From positions 457,530-521,529 of the forward strand of contig CAJQUW010002006.1 in NCBI GenBank assembly GCA_907163375.1: DNA of 64,000 nucleotides. The letters are read 5' to 3'. Origin of the DNA: Prostheceraeus crozeri. Lineage: Eukaryota > Platyhelminthes > Polycladida > Euryleptidae. The translations under genes and the position numbers were made by a program. This document shows positions 1 to 11,918 of the stretch, one piece after another (the first letter of the stretch is position 1; each line of letters starts with the position of its first letter). Below the pieces are notes generated by a model. The model searched no databases. It saw only the letters and a program-made list of their open reading frames with translations, and was not told where the DNA came from.

Positions 1-834
1 TCCTATCTGCGAAGATGAAAATTACCGATATTTGCCATTTTATTGACTGTTTTTTTCTGTTTACTGAAGTGATCATTCTAGTCATCTTTTTTTGGAATTT
101 CACACTGCCTTGCGATATAACTAGCTGATGAGACATCGCTTGACAGACAAACATCTTAATCACATAAACTCATCATTGTCTCATAACTCTGATGAAGCAT
201 TTACTTCTGGAGGTTTTTGTGGCAATAGTCATGTACCGTCATCATCGGCATTAGGCTTATTGCATATTCAGTAACTTCATCATCCATAGTTAGCAACATC
301 TTGGGTATTGTCTTCAGATAACTACACAGGTTGATATAATCAAGTTTAGCCTTTATAGATATTTTAAACCAGTTTGGGTCGTCTCGAGCCGCTGGCGTGC
401 ACTTGTAGGGAGAAACGCATCGTCTACGGCCAAAGAAGTTTTGAATTGAAATTGCTCGAGTCGGAGGACATCTTTGCATTCTATGCCCACGCGAACTGGC
501 CCCCTACAATGTTTATGATTAAGCTACAAGAGGAAATGCTTGAGATTTGATCCCTCTTTGACTTGCTTCCGCACATGAGCTAACAAGTCTCATATTGAGG
601 AAAATACTACGGCAATGGACTTCGGTTGGTTTTGTGACGGGAAATCCATAGACTTTAAATAGCAACAAGCATTACACACTCATAGAATAGGCCTACACTA
701 GGAATGCAATATTCCAATATAATTATTCGTTTTCAGTATTCAACAAACATTAGTTTTGAAGAAAATTGACAGTACTCACCACCGCTTACTTCATCTACTC
801 TGTTGTTGTTTTTGGCATTTTGTATATCATATTA
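1..834. other. AT-rich region, no gene recognised
   Basis: The only sizeable reading frame is a 92-codon minus-strand one at 201-479. It has no motif I recognise and no splice context that would make it an exon. I see no repeat structure here. Confidence 0.4.
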
Positions 835-1207
835 CGCCAGTGTAACTAAAACGTCACGGTTTCAAAAAATTGACATGCCATGTCATGAATGAATATCTGA
901 TGAAGTATTGATAGCTATTTTCGGTATTTTATGAATAATGAAATTACGCAAATCACATGGATAGAAAATTACATGCGCACGTTCATCCACTGTGTCTTCC
1001 AGTATAGAAACAGATTTTAAGCCCAGTTTTTGTCTAATTTCGTGATCAAATACAAGCACCAAAAAGTGCTAATTTGTGAATTGGCGATAGTTTGCCTGAA
1101 AATTTATGATAAATCATGTGTGGCAATCAAAATATTGTATCATATGTCGCTAGCTGGAGAAGACAGCAGATTCCGAAAAGTGCTGTAACGAAAACGTTAC
1201 ACTGGCG
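835..1207. repeat. Small inverted-repeat element (MITE-like)
   Basis: The segment opens with CGCCAGTGTAAC and closes with GTTACACTGGCG. The inverted match continues imperfectly to about 25 bp at each end. The interior is AT-rich and non-coding. The flanking triplets (TTA left, CTA right) could be a decayed 3-bp target duplication, but this is weak. No transposase is present, so it would be non-autonomous. The following 1208-1622 shows nothing recognisable. Confidence 0.5.
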
Positions 1208-1622
1208 CTAAATGAGTTAATCGAAGAATTGAATTCATTGTATTTAGGGATTAGAACAATAAGCGTGTAAAGAGTTGATAAGAAAAAATATAATAGTCAA
1301 AATATGAAAGTTTCCTGTTATTCAAGCTAGGAATAAGCAGACATCATTCATCAGTCAGTGTTGTACTTTAACATTACCATGTTTTGTACAAGGTAGGATT
1401 CGTCAGACCCGTTGAAACGAACGATTAGATATATTCATGAAGCGTCGAGTAACAGATATCAATAATTGAAACGAAAAGCACAAGTGCAGTTCATGTCTTG
1501 TCTCACATGTGTTTGCTTATTCGTTTACTGCAACCATAATCGTGATAGAACTGTAAATATCACCATCATGACTTTTGCAATATGAAATATCTTGGGACTC
1601 TAGATACACTATGACCAAAGAG

Positions 1623-2708
1623 CAGTGGCGTCGCGTGCACCCACACCATAGGCCTTCACTCGGCATTGGAATACTATTGCTATACCAGACATTTTTTATG
1701 TTACAACATTAATTTGCATAAAAATTGAATTTTTAGCAACAATTTTCCGAACATTTTTTAAGGCCAAGTGAATGTGCACATGAGAAGTGACTGCTCATGT
1801 CTCTTAACCGCCTTACTCAAGGAACTGATTACTATATCCCCTATCTGTCCAGACCACATTTCCTCGTGAAAAAGGAGGCAAGGTCAACAGTTTCTTGCGT
1901 TTCTCATGGCCGATCAGCCGCTCACATGTTTGAAATGCTGAGGCATTAAAATGTCTTGTGTATTTCTTTTTTCTTTCTCTGTGAGTACTTTCAAGTTTTA
2001 TATCAGGTGTTGGCCTACCTTGCTTGACGACTGTCATCTTTTCAGTATATTCCCATCGGACGAAAGGCGTGGTTATGATCTCATCTACAGTACTAAACAT
2101 AGTGTCACATCAATCAAGTAAAAGCAAATTATGGAATTCTACCGAATCTGGGTGATCGAGTCAGATGCATCACTTTGCATACATTGGAGAACGCTCAACA
2201 TCTGATCGCAGTCGTCTGAACGTCAGTCACCTACTAATGTTGAAGTAGTGGCCTCTATGACAGAAAGCGAATACAGAAACAATTGGGTTGCGCTTCCCTA
2301 ACTATATTTATATACCGCGCCTCGATCAAGACTCGATCAAGAATTTCATTGCAAAAATTGGAGAAGGCAAAGCATCATGTCTATCGGAAAAACCAATATT
2401 TGCGTGGACGCGTCCACTTACTGCGTCACACGCACACAACTCTCTTTCGCTCTGTCTGAAGATCAGTGCTCCTTCTGAACACACGACCAGCTTGTGTGTC
2501 TAATTGTTTGAAGAAAACAGCTGTGATTCGAGCACGTGGTACAAAATTGTTCAATGAGGTTGAGCGTCTGACTTTGAGACGGAAAGCTGTGCACAACTGT
2601 CACGAGAAGCTATCGAATGAATGATGACACTTTTCATTTTTATAATTGTTGGAAAATAATTTTTGAGGATGCGCCGAAGGCCTCGCAGGTACCGAGAAGA
2701 CGCCACTG
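1623..2708 (-). mobile_element. hAT deletion derivative
   Basis: Both ends match the larger hAT element at 40323-43402. The left end begins CAGTGGCGTCGCG and the right end finishes GACGCCACTG. The shared subterminal sequence includes a conserved stretch around AGGCCTTCACTCGGCATT. The flanks CCAAAGAG and CCAATAAG agree at six of eight positions, as expected for a worn 8-bp hAT target duplication. At 1086 bp it keeps only the start of the transposase gene, so it is an internally deleted, non-autonomous copy. Confidence 0.85.
1813..2100 (-). pseudogene. hAT transposase N-terminal remnant
   Basis: The minus-strand frame reads through a segment (KQGRPTPDIKLESTHRER, then KYTRHFNASAFQTCERL) closely similar to the start of the transposase at 42691 in the larger hAT copy. 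It covers the beginning of the TTF-type zinc finger region only. The rest of the gene is missing, so no active product is expected. It also shows coding sequence upstream of the first ATG in the larger copy (VDEIITTPFVRWEYTEKM), which suggests the family's true start lies further 5'. Confidence 0.8.
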
Positions 2709-5700
2709 CCAATAAGTAAAAAAACTAAGTGAAATACAGGGTCATATAGAGGCTTAGGATTCTACAAAGTTTGTAGTGTTGATATGAATGCTGTTCGACA
2801 GATACTTATTGGAACTGTTGAATGAGCTGCTGATAGGATTCACACTCAACAAAAAAATCAGTGAAATGACTGATAGGAGAAACGTCTTCAAAAATACAGA
2901 CAAGTGAAAACTCTACTAAATGACGGCGTGCATGCATTTTATCATTCATCATCAAAATGAATTTAGTCCAAGCAAGTTACATGAATGTTAAAAGTCGCAA
3001 GCTGACAGAGACATCAGTTTACTAAGTTACGGAGCCAAACTCATAAATCACTAGATCCATAGGAAAGGTATCCCTATGTTAAGTTTAGGGATTTAGCGTT
3101 TTATATGATCTATGTTAGCGATGTCTGTTAGTGGAGAATGTGACTCAATGCGTTTATTCAGATAATGTATCATCAACTTCGTTCACTTGGTTATATGATG
3201 AAGAAGGTATGAGATGGAAGTGCAGGGTGTTGAAAGCGATCTCATAAAGTTTAGAACACACAGTAGTAACATTGTAGGAATGAGTGAAAAGTTGTGTCGT
3301 GTGAGATGAGTGATGCATGTATTAACTCTAGCTCGCATTGAAATGAATTGATAGTGTAGCAAACTGTGTGGATTCAGCATATGTTTGAAGACAAGTGCTG
3401 CTAGAAAGTTTTAGGATGATGTGAATTTTATCACGTCATGTTCATGGATGTAACAGAATGAATGTCTCGACTTGTTGAGTGAATAAGATAGAACACATGA
3501 CATATAGTTGTTGCGTGTATGTGAATTAGAGTATCATGTTCGATGAAAGCTAAGTATGAGATCGATGAAGCTAAGTTCGATGACAGCAGTACAATATCGA
3601 GATATAATCATACAGCACTTGGACTGCTGGTTTATGAAAGCAATTAATGTAAAAACTAGATAGAAGTAGCTTGTGCAGTTCATGCAGGCAAGACACTGTG
3701 AGTGCGAAAGTAGGAATAACATGTAATGAATGGAGCATGCGTTGAAATTGATTGTATGCCAACTGTGCATGAAAAGCCATTTCCAAGAGCAAATGAGTGA
3801 CACGAACGTATTAAGAGTTAAGAGACTGCAAGCCCTTCATATTGATGAGTATGTAGTAATACATGATAGAATAATGACTGATGTCATAAATGCGGGATTC
3901 ACTGCATGTTTAAAGTCGGGTACTGCTAAAGGGTCTATGACAGTATTTGATATCGAAGATTTTATGTCATGCACATACCCACTATGAAATTGAGTCTTGC
4001 GTTCAAAGTCATTCTATAACGCGAACATGTGCATCATGTGTTGCATGTATTCTACAATAAAAGATCTCGTTAATTTGTGATATATAAAACGCACGGTCCT
4101 TAAGTCCACCCGCAGATGACCCTATCCTTTATATTATGAAGTTAAGCAATTTATCCATGTCATTGACAAATGGTTAAGTTAATGAATGTGTTACACAAAC
4201 GGTTAACAATATATTGTGCTTTTCATGATCATGCTTTTCTATAATGATTGGAAGGAGTGCCTTTATCAACTTGCGTCCTGAACTTGACCTGAATTCTTCG
4301 AATCTGAAGGAATCGTGATGATCTTGACGTTTTAAAGGATCTTTCGTTGTCTTATTTTAAAATTTGGGTACTGCACCCTTAATTTACAAGCAGTATATCG
4401 ATGATTTAGGACAATTCCCAAAAAGTGATAAGTTATTTCAGGATACATTGCATCTCTTTAATTCAGCAAACAATAACATCAATTTCACAATTTGTTGACA
4501 TCCTATCCTTTATATTACGAAGTTAAGCAATTTATCCATGTCATTGACACGTTAAAGAATGTGCTTAATTAACATTGCAAAAACACTGTTGACTTCATTC
4601 ACAGCAGAGGTGTGTAGCACATCCATACATCCAAAAAAACTTCCGTATTTTCTAATTCGATGCCATGTAAATCTCACTTGGTCATTCATAAGTTTTGTGA
4701 CAACCCTAATTACACATTCACCCTTGCGAGTTGTAAACCTTTGAAACTCTGCTGCCATGAAATGAGGTTTAACATGCATCAACAATTATTCTTATCCATC
4801 TCACTTACACGCTTCATGTTCAATACAATAAAGTTGGACTTGGGTTTTTCATTTCAATGTCTTACATTTTAGTCGTTGAATGAAGCAACACACATGTGTT
4901 GGATAGACATTGCTGTTTTTACTTAAGGGTAATAGCTGCTATTGATTTCGAAACACTGATCAGGTTACTTTCAAAATCGAAATGTAGCTTTGTATGTAAT
5001 GTATAAAACTGTCATCAAACAGCTTTGCAAGATAGACAGCATGATTGCAACATAATGCATGAGGCATGTCGTTCAAAACGCACGACTGTCAATGGTTAAG
5101 TGCGAGTGACTAATGTCTTCAACAACTTCAATGTACAACCAAATCAAACATTAGACTAAATAACGTAGAAGATCATCACATTAACACTAGCATGTTTCTC
5201 ATTGTTTAGAGTTCACTCACATACAGTTGAATGGATTTCCTTTTCGTCAAATTGTAATGACCGATCACAACAGTATTAGACGTTTTTCACTCAAGTAACT
5301 GCTTTCACATTAACCTACATGTATGTTGAATGCGTCTAATTGTGTACACATCTGCATAGACAACATCAGATTCATTTATTGAACGTTGCTTCATATGCCT
5401 GGTTAGATCTGATATGCCTTCTTACATTCAAAATAGATGCCTGAGTTGTGCAATTCAACATCTTAAAGTCAAGGAAGCACACTTCCTACTACATTCATCT
5501 CAATCATGAGAAGTACATGGTGTTGTTTCATATTTAAAAGCTAAAGATACATGTACTTGACAATAAACGTCATTCCAACGAGATCTTCAATGTTGCAGCT
5601 TTACCAACACTATGCCGCTGAATTTAACATGACTTTCGTAAGAAACAAGTGTGATACAAAATGAGGTTCACATACTACATAAGTGCTCTTCTACACAGAA

Positions 5701-6240
5701 ACTCTCGTCAACATGAAACTCATTTTAACACTCACCTAATGTACCTTACGATATTTATATTTTTCGTCTATGCATGTTTACTTCAACGAACAAAACATAA
5801 ATTTCAAAGCCCTTGCACGGATGCAACTTGGCATCCAACATGGGCAGCACGTTTGATTATTTCAATACACAAATAATTGAGCATGAAATCAACTGACTCG
5901 ATGCATGTTTCAGTTTACACATTTGATTGTGTCATTCCAATATCATTCACTTTTTGATTTTCAATGCACACTCGAATGAAAACAGGTCACTCGATAGTCG
6001 TTTACAAGCCTGATTTGCTTTAAAGATCATTTCTTTTTAACAAAACATAACTTAGAGCGATGTTCAAGATCTGTGATGTGAAATGACTTTTTCAATTTCG
6101 TCCTTTTGGCGGAAAATTCAAGTAGTTTTTCAAAATGAAGCGAAGAAATTCTTCGTTTTGGCAAGTTGAGCAAAACGTTCAATTTTGAACTTTCACAATC
6201 TATTCTTGTCCATGCATGTTTCATTTGGCGCAATTTCTAA
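2709..6240. other. Long AT-rich non-coding stretch
   Basis: Only short reading frames occur on both strands, none with a recognisable motif, and base composition does not change at their edges. One direct repeat is present (4121-4168 and 4502-4549). I see no RNA gene or transposon end here. It may be intronic or intergenic host DNA. Confidence 0.4.
4121..4549. repeat. 48-bp direct repeat, 381-bp period
   Basis: The 48 bases at 4121-4168 recur at 4502-4549 with a single difference, and a weaker resemblance continues for some 15 bases. The intervening DNA is not itself repetitive. It could be two copies of a short dispersed repeat or the edges of a local duplication. Confidence 0.7.
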
Positions 6241-7424
6241 CCCATTGCACCCGTCTGATATTCAAATTCAGATTTAGGATGAGGAATTAGTCGGTATGTT
6301 GAGGACTTCATCTCAAAACCAAGACGATTGAACAAAAGATAAATGCTTCATGGAGTAAAATTGCCCAAGACAATCGCTTTCCAACATGCATAGCCATCAG
6401 TTATATAACTACGAATTCAACGATCCATATTTTTATCACCTGATAAAGACACGCAAGAATAGCGAAGAGATGAAAATCCGACCGATTGTTTCCAATAAAA
6501 ATGGACCGACCAAAAAACTGTCTTGGCTATTAACGAATATTCTCTCCAAAGTGACTACGTATATTCCAACTCATCTGAAATCAAGTTCAGAATTAATAAA
6601 CTCAATTAAGACCGCCAACAATGAAGAACAATTATTTCCCTACAGCTATGATATTTGCTCAATGTACACGTCTATTCCAATTGAAGACGCGATCTCAGCA
6701 ATAATCAGCAAACTTGAAGAAATCAACATCCTTCGCATCAAAGGCATATCTCTGAATCAGATTGAAGACTTATTACGTGTCATATTGAACAATACATTTT
6801 TCCAATTTGATGGCAACATCTACCAACAATTGATGACATACCACTATTCAAAAGATATGTTGATGACTGCTTTGCGTTAGTGAAGAATGAAAACCAAGCC
6901 CTTGAATTATTACAACTATTGAGCTTACAACATCCATGCATAAAATTCGAGATTGAATTCCCGGAAAACAATAGAAAAGCCCTGAGTCTACTCGATTTTA
7001 CCGTTACAATAAATCAACAACAACAACCTAATTTCGAATTCTATTAAAAGCAAGCGAAGAAAAGTATATTCGTGCATTTTAAATCAAGCATGCCAACTAA
7101 CAACAAAATCAATTTCATCGTAAATGAAAAGAAAAGGATATCACAAAGATGTTCCAGTGTACATATATACAAAAAGCATGAGAAAGAATTTGACGACATG
7201 CTCAGAAGAAATGGATACAATGACGAAATCATTCATATTTCAACAGTCAACAACTTGAAAAGAAAAAGAAAGAACGATCCGAAGTGGCTCAACAAACAAC
7301 CTCTATACTTTCCTATCCATATATATATATATCGGACAAAATGGACAAAAGAATAAAAGGAATTTTCTGAAAAAATAACATAAATGTCCGTTTAACAAGA
7401 AAAAATAGAACCATTCGGCAATAT

Positions 7425-7799
7425 TTGAAACAGAATAATGTTTCTTCATCAAGCAATTGTACTCTCACCAACTGTCCCTTGAATAAAAATGATTTTTGCA
7501 ATCAGAAAAATATCATCTACCGAATTACATGCAACAAATGTAAAAAATTTTACATCGGGAATACCATCAGATCTTTTTACCATCGCTACAAAGAACATTT
7601 AACAACAAAAACATCCTCAGTTTATGAACATATTCAAAACTGTCACATCAACAACTTTAATTTTACGTGCTCAATTCTTGCCTATGATAATGACAATACC
7701 AATATCCGTTTACGTGAATCATTTTTCATCAAAAAATTGCAACCCTCTATTTACAACAAAAATGAGCTCGACAGTTATCGAAACTTCCTTTTCTACTAA
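7425..7799 (+). pseudogene. GIY-YIG endonuclease domain of the Penelope-like element
   Basis: The 124-codon frame carries a cysteine cluster (CTLTNCPLNKNDFC) followed by the GIY-YIG core: YRITCNKCKKFYIGNT, then the Arg-containing helix (YHRYKEH) and a late acidic segment (LRESFFIKKL). In Penelope-like elements this domain nicks the target for target-primed reverse transcription. The CCHH-like linker before the domain is typical of these elements and argues against a host Slx1-type nuclease. Confidence 0.85.
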
Positions 7800-8069
7800 C
7801 CTTTTTTCATCCAGTTACTTCCTTTATTCCTTTTGTATTTTTGTACTCTTTCCTAAACTATTAGTAGGTCAATTTCTATTGCTATTGGTAAATTGTAGCC
7901 CAGTACTACCTGTCGCATATCATCATCATCTTTCATCTTAATATTTCATTGATATCAATCATTTTGCCTATCCTTTCTTGCCAGACCCTACTCGAATTAA
8001 ATTAAACAATGTTTTATGTTTGAATTGCTCACGTAGCACTACTAACCCTTTATTGAATTTCTTTTTTAC

Positions 8070-8100
8070 CTGAAGATGGTCTGTGGATGCTGTCCGAAAC
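8070..8100 (+). ncRNA. Hammerhead-ribozyme-like core in the Penelope-like 3' region
   Basis: CTGAAGA is followed by a short imperfect stem and loop and then GAAAC. This fits the hammerhead core order CUGANGA, stem II, GAAA. Penelope-like elements are known to carry hammerhead motifs. Stem II is short and contains a mismatch, and I cannot confirm stems I and III by eye, so this is only a candidate. Confidence 0.3.
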
Positions 8101-8170
8101 ATTTTGTATTCTATATCAATTATATGATAGTTTAACATCAAAATATTCCTCATTCTTTCCAACGTCAAAT

Positions 8171-8507
8171 CAAAATTGCTTAAGAGCTTAAAAAGCTTCG
8201 TAGTTGCTATTATTATAGCTTTCTACCCCTAGTGTAAACCAGAATGTTAATTTTTTGAAGTCAAAACATTTTATCATTTTCTTCTCTTATGATGCAGTGC
8301 ATGCATAATTTTGAAAATTGCACACATAATCATGATAGTCGTTTTGCAGAGGAAAAAAGGCCTACTAAAGAGAAAATTGCTGATATAAGTGGATGTGTGT
8401 AATTCATGTGTATTTGCATGAGTTTTAGAGGCTGTTGTATACTGCTGTAAGATCTATTTTATATCATGCAACAATTACACAATTTGTTTTCTGAGTGAAA
8501 CTACAAG
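8171..8507. other. AT-rich, no feature seen
   Basis: No reading frame or repeat is recognised between the Penelope-like remnant and the TA at 8508-8509, where the next element begins. Confidence 0.4.
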
Positions 8508-8509
8508 TA

Positions 8510-9553
8510 CAGTCGCGGCCACTGAATTAGCATCACTTGATAAAACTAAGTTTTATAGATGTCCATGTATATTAAACGAATTACTGAGTAAAAATATATG
8601 TAATAGACATCAGTGTTCATTATACCAATGCGTTCTGAGTAAAACTAAATCATGATCATTGAAAACAAAAAATCTTAGGAACAAATAAGAATGACAAAAT
8701 CTCTAATATCTGGTTGGGCCACCTTTGGCATCGAGCACAGCACGGATCCTATCAAGCATAGACTGTGTTATTCTGCACAGCGTGTTATTCTCCGCTGAGA
8801 CGACGATAAGACAATTTTACAATTATCACCGAAATGTTCGTCGACCACCCGGCCATAGCGATACAACCCCCGCTACACGTCCTCAACCGTTAAACATCCT
8901 GCACAAGTAATGGTTTGGGGATCCATCGCTGCGACTGGGCGTTGCGGTCTGTGGTTTTTACCTTCTGGAAAGACGATCAATGCAAGTGTGTATTTATCTA
9001 TTCTGAAAGAAAAACTACAAACCTTCATGACAATTCGAAACTGTTCAGTGTTTCAGCACGATGGAGCTCCCTGCCACACGACACGTCTTATCAAAGAATG
9101 GTTGGTTGGGCAGCACATTGAGGTGTTGGGGCCCTGGCCAGGGAGCTCACCTGATCTCAACCCTATCGAGCACTGCTGGGTGCTCGTTAAAAGGAAAGTC
9201 AGTGATCTCAGGCCAACCAGTTATGATGACTTGGTCGAGAAAATCAAACAAGTTTGGTGTCAACAAATAATTGAAGATTATTGCAAGAGATTAGTTGAGT
9301 CTATGCTTGATAGGATCCGTGCTGTGCTCGATGCCAAAGGTGGCCCAACCAGATATTAGAGATTTTGTCATTCTTATTTGTTCCTAAGATTTTTTTGTTT
9401 TCAATGATAATGATTTAGTTTTACTCAGAATGCATTGGTATAATGAACACTGATGTCTATTACATATATTTTTACTCAGTAATTCGTTTAATATACATGG
9501 ATATCTATAAAACTTAGTTTTATCAAGTGATGCTAATTCAGTGGCCGCGACTG
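8510..9553 (+). mobile_element. Fold-back Tc1-like transposon
   Basis: The element starts CAGTCGCGGCCACTG, ends with its reverse complement, and is flanked by TA on both sides (8508-8509 and 9554-9555), the Tc1/mariner signature. The inverted arms are about 255 bp (8510-8764 and 9298-9553), far longer than the outer repeat alone. The left arm contains an inverted copy of the end of the transposase gene. The original 5' third of the element has thus been replaced by an inverted copy of the 3' end. It is non-autonomous. Confidence 0.9.
8773..9359 (+). pseudogene. Tc1-like DDE transposase, N-terminus lost
   Basis: The open frame from 8910 carries the second catalytic region (VFQHDGAPCHTT) and the third (SSPDLNPIEHCW), ending with GGPTRY at 9359. 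Upstream, in another frame at about 8790-8860, the first catalytic region is recognisable as VLFSAETTIRQF, where the expected Asp is Ala. The helix-turn-helix DNA-binding half is absent. Thirty-five residues separate the second Asp from the Glu, one more than in classical Tc1 (34). It is inactive, given the missing N-terminus, the frame change and the catalytic substitution. Confidence 0.85.
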
Positions 9554-9555
9554 TA

Positions 9556-10485
9556 CAAATTGTAAATTATACATTGTTTTAATCTGGATTCTACTAGGCA
9601 TCTACATTTAGGCTACATGTAGATACATCAATAATACATCAAGGCTAGGAATAATGGACGTGTAAAATGAAAATTGAAATGCATAAGGAAGAAGTTCGCA
9701 CCAGACAAATAGTTCTTATTGCAGTTTTATGAAGTTCAGTGTTTCAATTTTGCCTTTTATTATTATTACATTCACATCGAAAATTTACACCTTTTTGTGT
9801 GACATGACGCGATGGCCATCTTCGAAATCGGTCCGAAATGGCTCATATCCATTCTACATGTAAAAATATTCATGTTTCGTGATGTTTCAAGTTATGTTTG
9901 TTGATCGATGCAATTCGGAATATGCAAAGAAATCACAGCCGCGTTTAATGGGTTGCTGTTTACGAATATCACATGGGTAAAATTGAATCTTTAATACACG
10001 TTTCCAGCACAGACGGTGCTCATTTGAGAAACAGCGTTATGATTGCAAACCATTCACGAAACAAGGCGCTTCTACTTTTTCAATCTGACTGCATATCCCA
10101 AACATCATTTCATTTCTTTCCCACATAACATGAGTATGAGTCCTTGAATTCACATTTCGTTTCATGTCTTGCGCGAGTAACCAACACGCTTGATTCAATT
10201 TACATGCTCATGTTCGTATCTACCAGGTTGATTTACATCTCACACGTAGATACTACAGCACATGACTGCCTGTTTGATTATTGACAGATATTGCATTCAA
10301 CACTAACACCAAACATGAGTTATTCATAATCCTGCACCTACCCTGATGCAACGATGCTGCATTTCACTCTTACAACGAGATTTGCAATACTGCGTACTGA
10401 ACCTGTCTGGAATAAACATTATGCACATGGGCATTTTTCAGAGAATGTAAGTTTGATTCCACACAATCAAACATCGGCGTATCTG
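9556..10485. other. Non-coding region with a diverged dispersed repeat
   Basis: No gene is seen. The stretch at about 10010-10135 (ending around TGCATATCCCAAACATC) resembles 11880-11918 plus 12926-13000, the flanks of the MITE at 11919-12921. The two are diverged copies of one repeat, and the MITE landed in the second. Confidence 0.5.
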
Positions 10486-11565
10486 ATGTCCATCACCCAC
10501 ATGAGTTCCAACATCTCGACCTGTGCTACGGTGTAGAGTTCTCCAATGTCCATCACCCACATGAGTTCCAACATCTCGACCTGTGCTACGGTGTAGAGTT
10601 CTCCAATGTCCATCACCCACATGCGTTCCAACATCTCGACCTGTGCTACGGTGTAGAGTACTCCAATGTCCATCACCCACATGAGTTCCAACATCTCGAC
10701 CTGTGCTACGGTGTAGAGTTCTCCAATGTCCATCACCCACATGAGTTCCAACATCTCGACCTGTGCTACGGTGTAGAGTACTCCAATGTCCATCACCCAC
10801 ATGAGTTCCAACATCTCGACCTGTGCTACGGTGTAGAGTACTCCAATGTCCATCACCCACATGAGTTCCAACATCTCGACCTGTGCTACGGTGTAGAGTA
10901 CTCCAATGTCCATCACCCACATGAGCTCCAACATCTCGACCTGTGCTACGGTGTAGAGTTCTCCAATGTCCATCACCCACATGAGTTCCAACATCTCGAC
11001 CTGTGCTACGGTGTAGAGTACTCCAATGTCCATCACCCACATGAGTTCCAACATCTCGACCTGTGCTACGGTGTAGAGTACTCCAATGTCCATCACCCAC
11101 ATGCGTTCCAACATCTCGACCTGTGCTACGGTGTAGAGTTCTCCAATGTCCATCACCCATATGAGTTCCAACATCTCGACCTGTGCTACGGTGTAGAGTA
11201 CTCCAATGTCCATCACCCATATGAGTTCCAACATCTCGACCTGTGCTACGGTGTAGAGTACTCCAATGTCCATCACCCACATGAGTTCCAACATCTCGAC
11301 CTGTGCTACGGTGTAGAGTTCTCCAATGTCCATCACCCACATGAGTTCCAACATCTCGACCTGTGCTACGGTGTAGAGTACTCCAATGTCCATCACCCAC
11401 ATGAGTTCCAACATCTCGACCTGTGCTACGGTGTAGAGTACTCCAATGTCCATCACCCATATGAGTTCCAACATCTCGACCTGTGCTACGGTGTAGAGTA
11501 CTCCAATGTCCATCACCCACATGAGTTCCAACATCTCGACCTGTGCTACGGTGTAGAGTACTCCA
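10486..11565. repeat. 60-bp minisatellite, 18 copies
   Basis: Eighteen head-to-tail units of exactly 60 bp are present, without a single indel. Each contains ATGTCCATCACCCAC and GAGTTCCAACATCTCGACC. Variation is limited to a few sites. Near the end of each unit the bases read AGTTCTCC or AGTACTCC, and single units carry GCGTTCC, GAGCTCC or CCCAT. Because 60 is divisible by three and the unit lacks stops, two minus-strand frames stay open across the whole array. I read these as a by-product. The near-identity points to recent expansion or conversion. Confidence 0.95.
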
Positions 11566-11918
11566 GACGCGTAGATGTGCCTTGATTCCTAAACACTATA
11601 CGACTGCACTACTTTACGAAACATCTCAACGTTTTACTAGAAGCGCTTGTAAGTTTCTGCATTTATTCTCAATGCTCATTTACAATCAAGCTTGCAGCAA
11701 CTGATGAAACAACTCACTTCATAAATGTTTCACTTTGATTCTGTCACTTGAACTACATTGGATGCTATACCCGTTTCATTTATGTCATGGAGTAACTTTT
11801 AACGTTTGTCAGTGACTTTCGTGTTGATATTCAACCTAATCTAAAAGAAGTTTACTTGTATCACTTATAACACAGACGGTAATGATTGACGAAACAGCGT
11901 TGTGTGTTCATTCATATA
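11566..11918. other. Spacer between minisatellite and MITE
   Basis: There is no gene. The last 40 bases belong to the dispersed repeat also seen near 10020. Confidence 0.4.

Larger units (their letters stand above)
6250..8170 (+). mobile_element. Penelope-like retroelement, broken
   Basis: This is the 3' part of a Penelope-like element, a retroelement class whose reverse transcriptase is fused to a GIY-YIG endonuclease. RT motifs are visible from about 6460 to 6860 (KIRPIVSNKNGP, then DICSMYTSIPIEDAI), followed by a YVDD-type active-site segment. A GIY-YIG domain lies at 7425-7799 (NIIYRITCNKCKKFYIGNT). The 5' part of the RT is not recognisable. The coding region is broken in several places, so the copy is dead. 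A ribozyme-like motif lies downstream at about 8070. Confidence 0.85.

Noticed and set aside
201-479. 92-codon minus-strand frame as a gene
   Set aside because: No motif, no context and no second exon could be found.
3534-3803. Overlapping 70-90-codon minus-strand frames as exons
   Set aside because: Two frames are open over the same AT-rich stretch, neither has a family match, and codon content looks random.
10486-11565. CRISPR-like array or a real 360-residue repeat protein
   Set aside because: Units are contiguous with no unique spacers, and the genome is eukaryotic. Both antisense frames are equally open because the unit is 60 bp, and there is no start, splice or domain context, so a minisatellite explains it.
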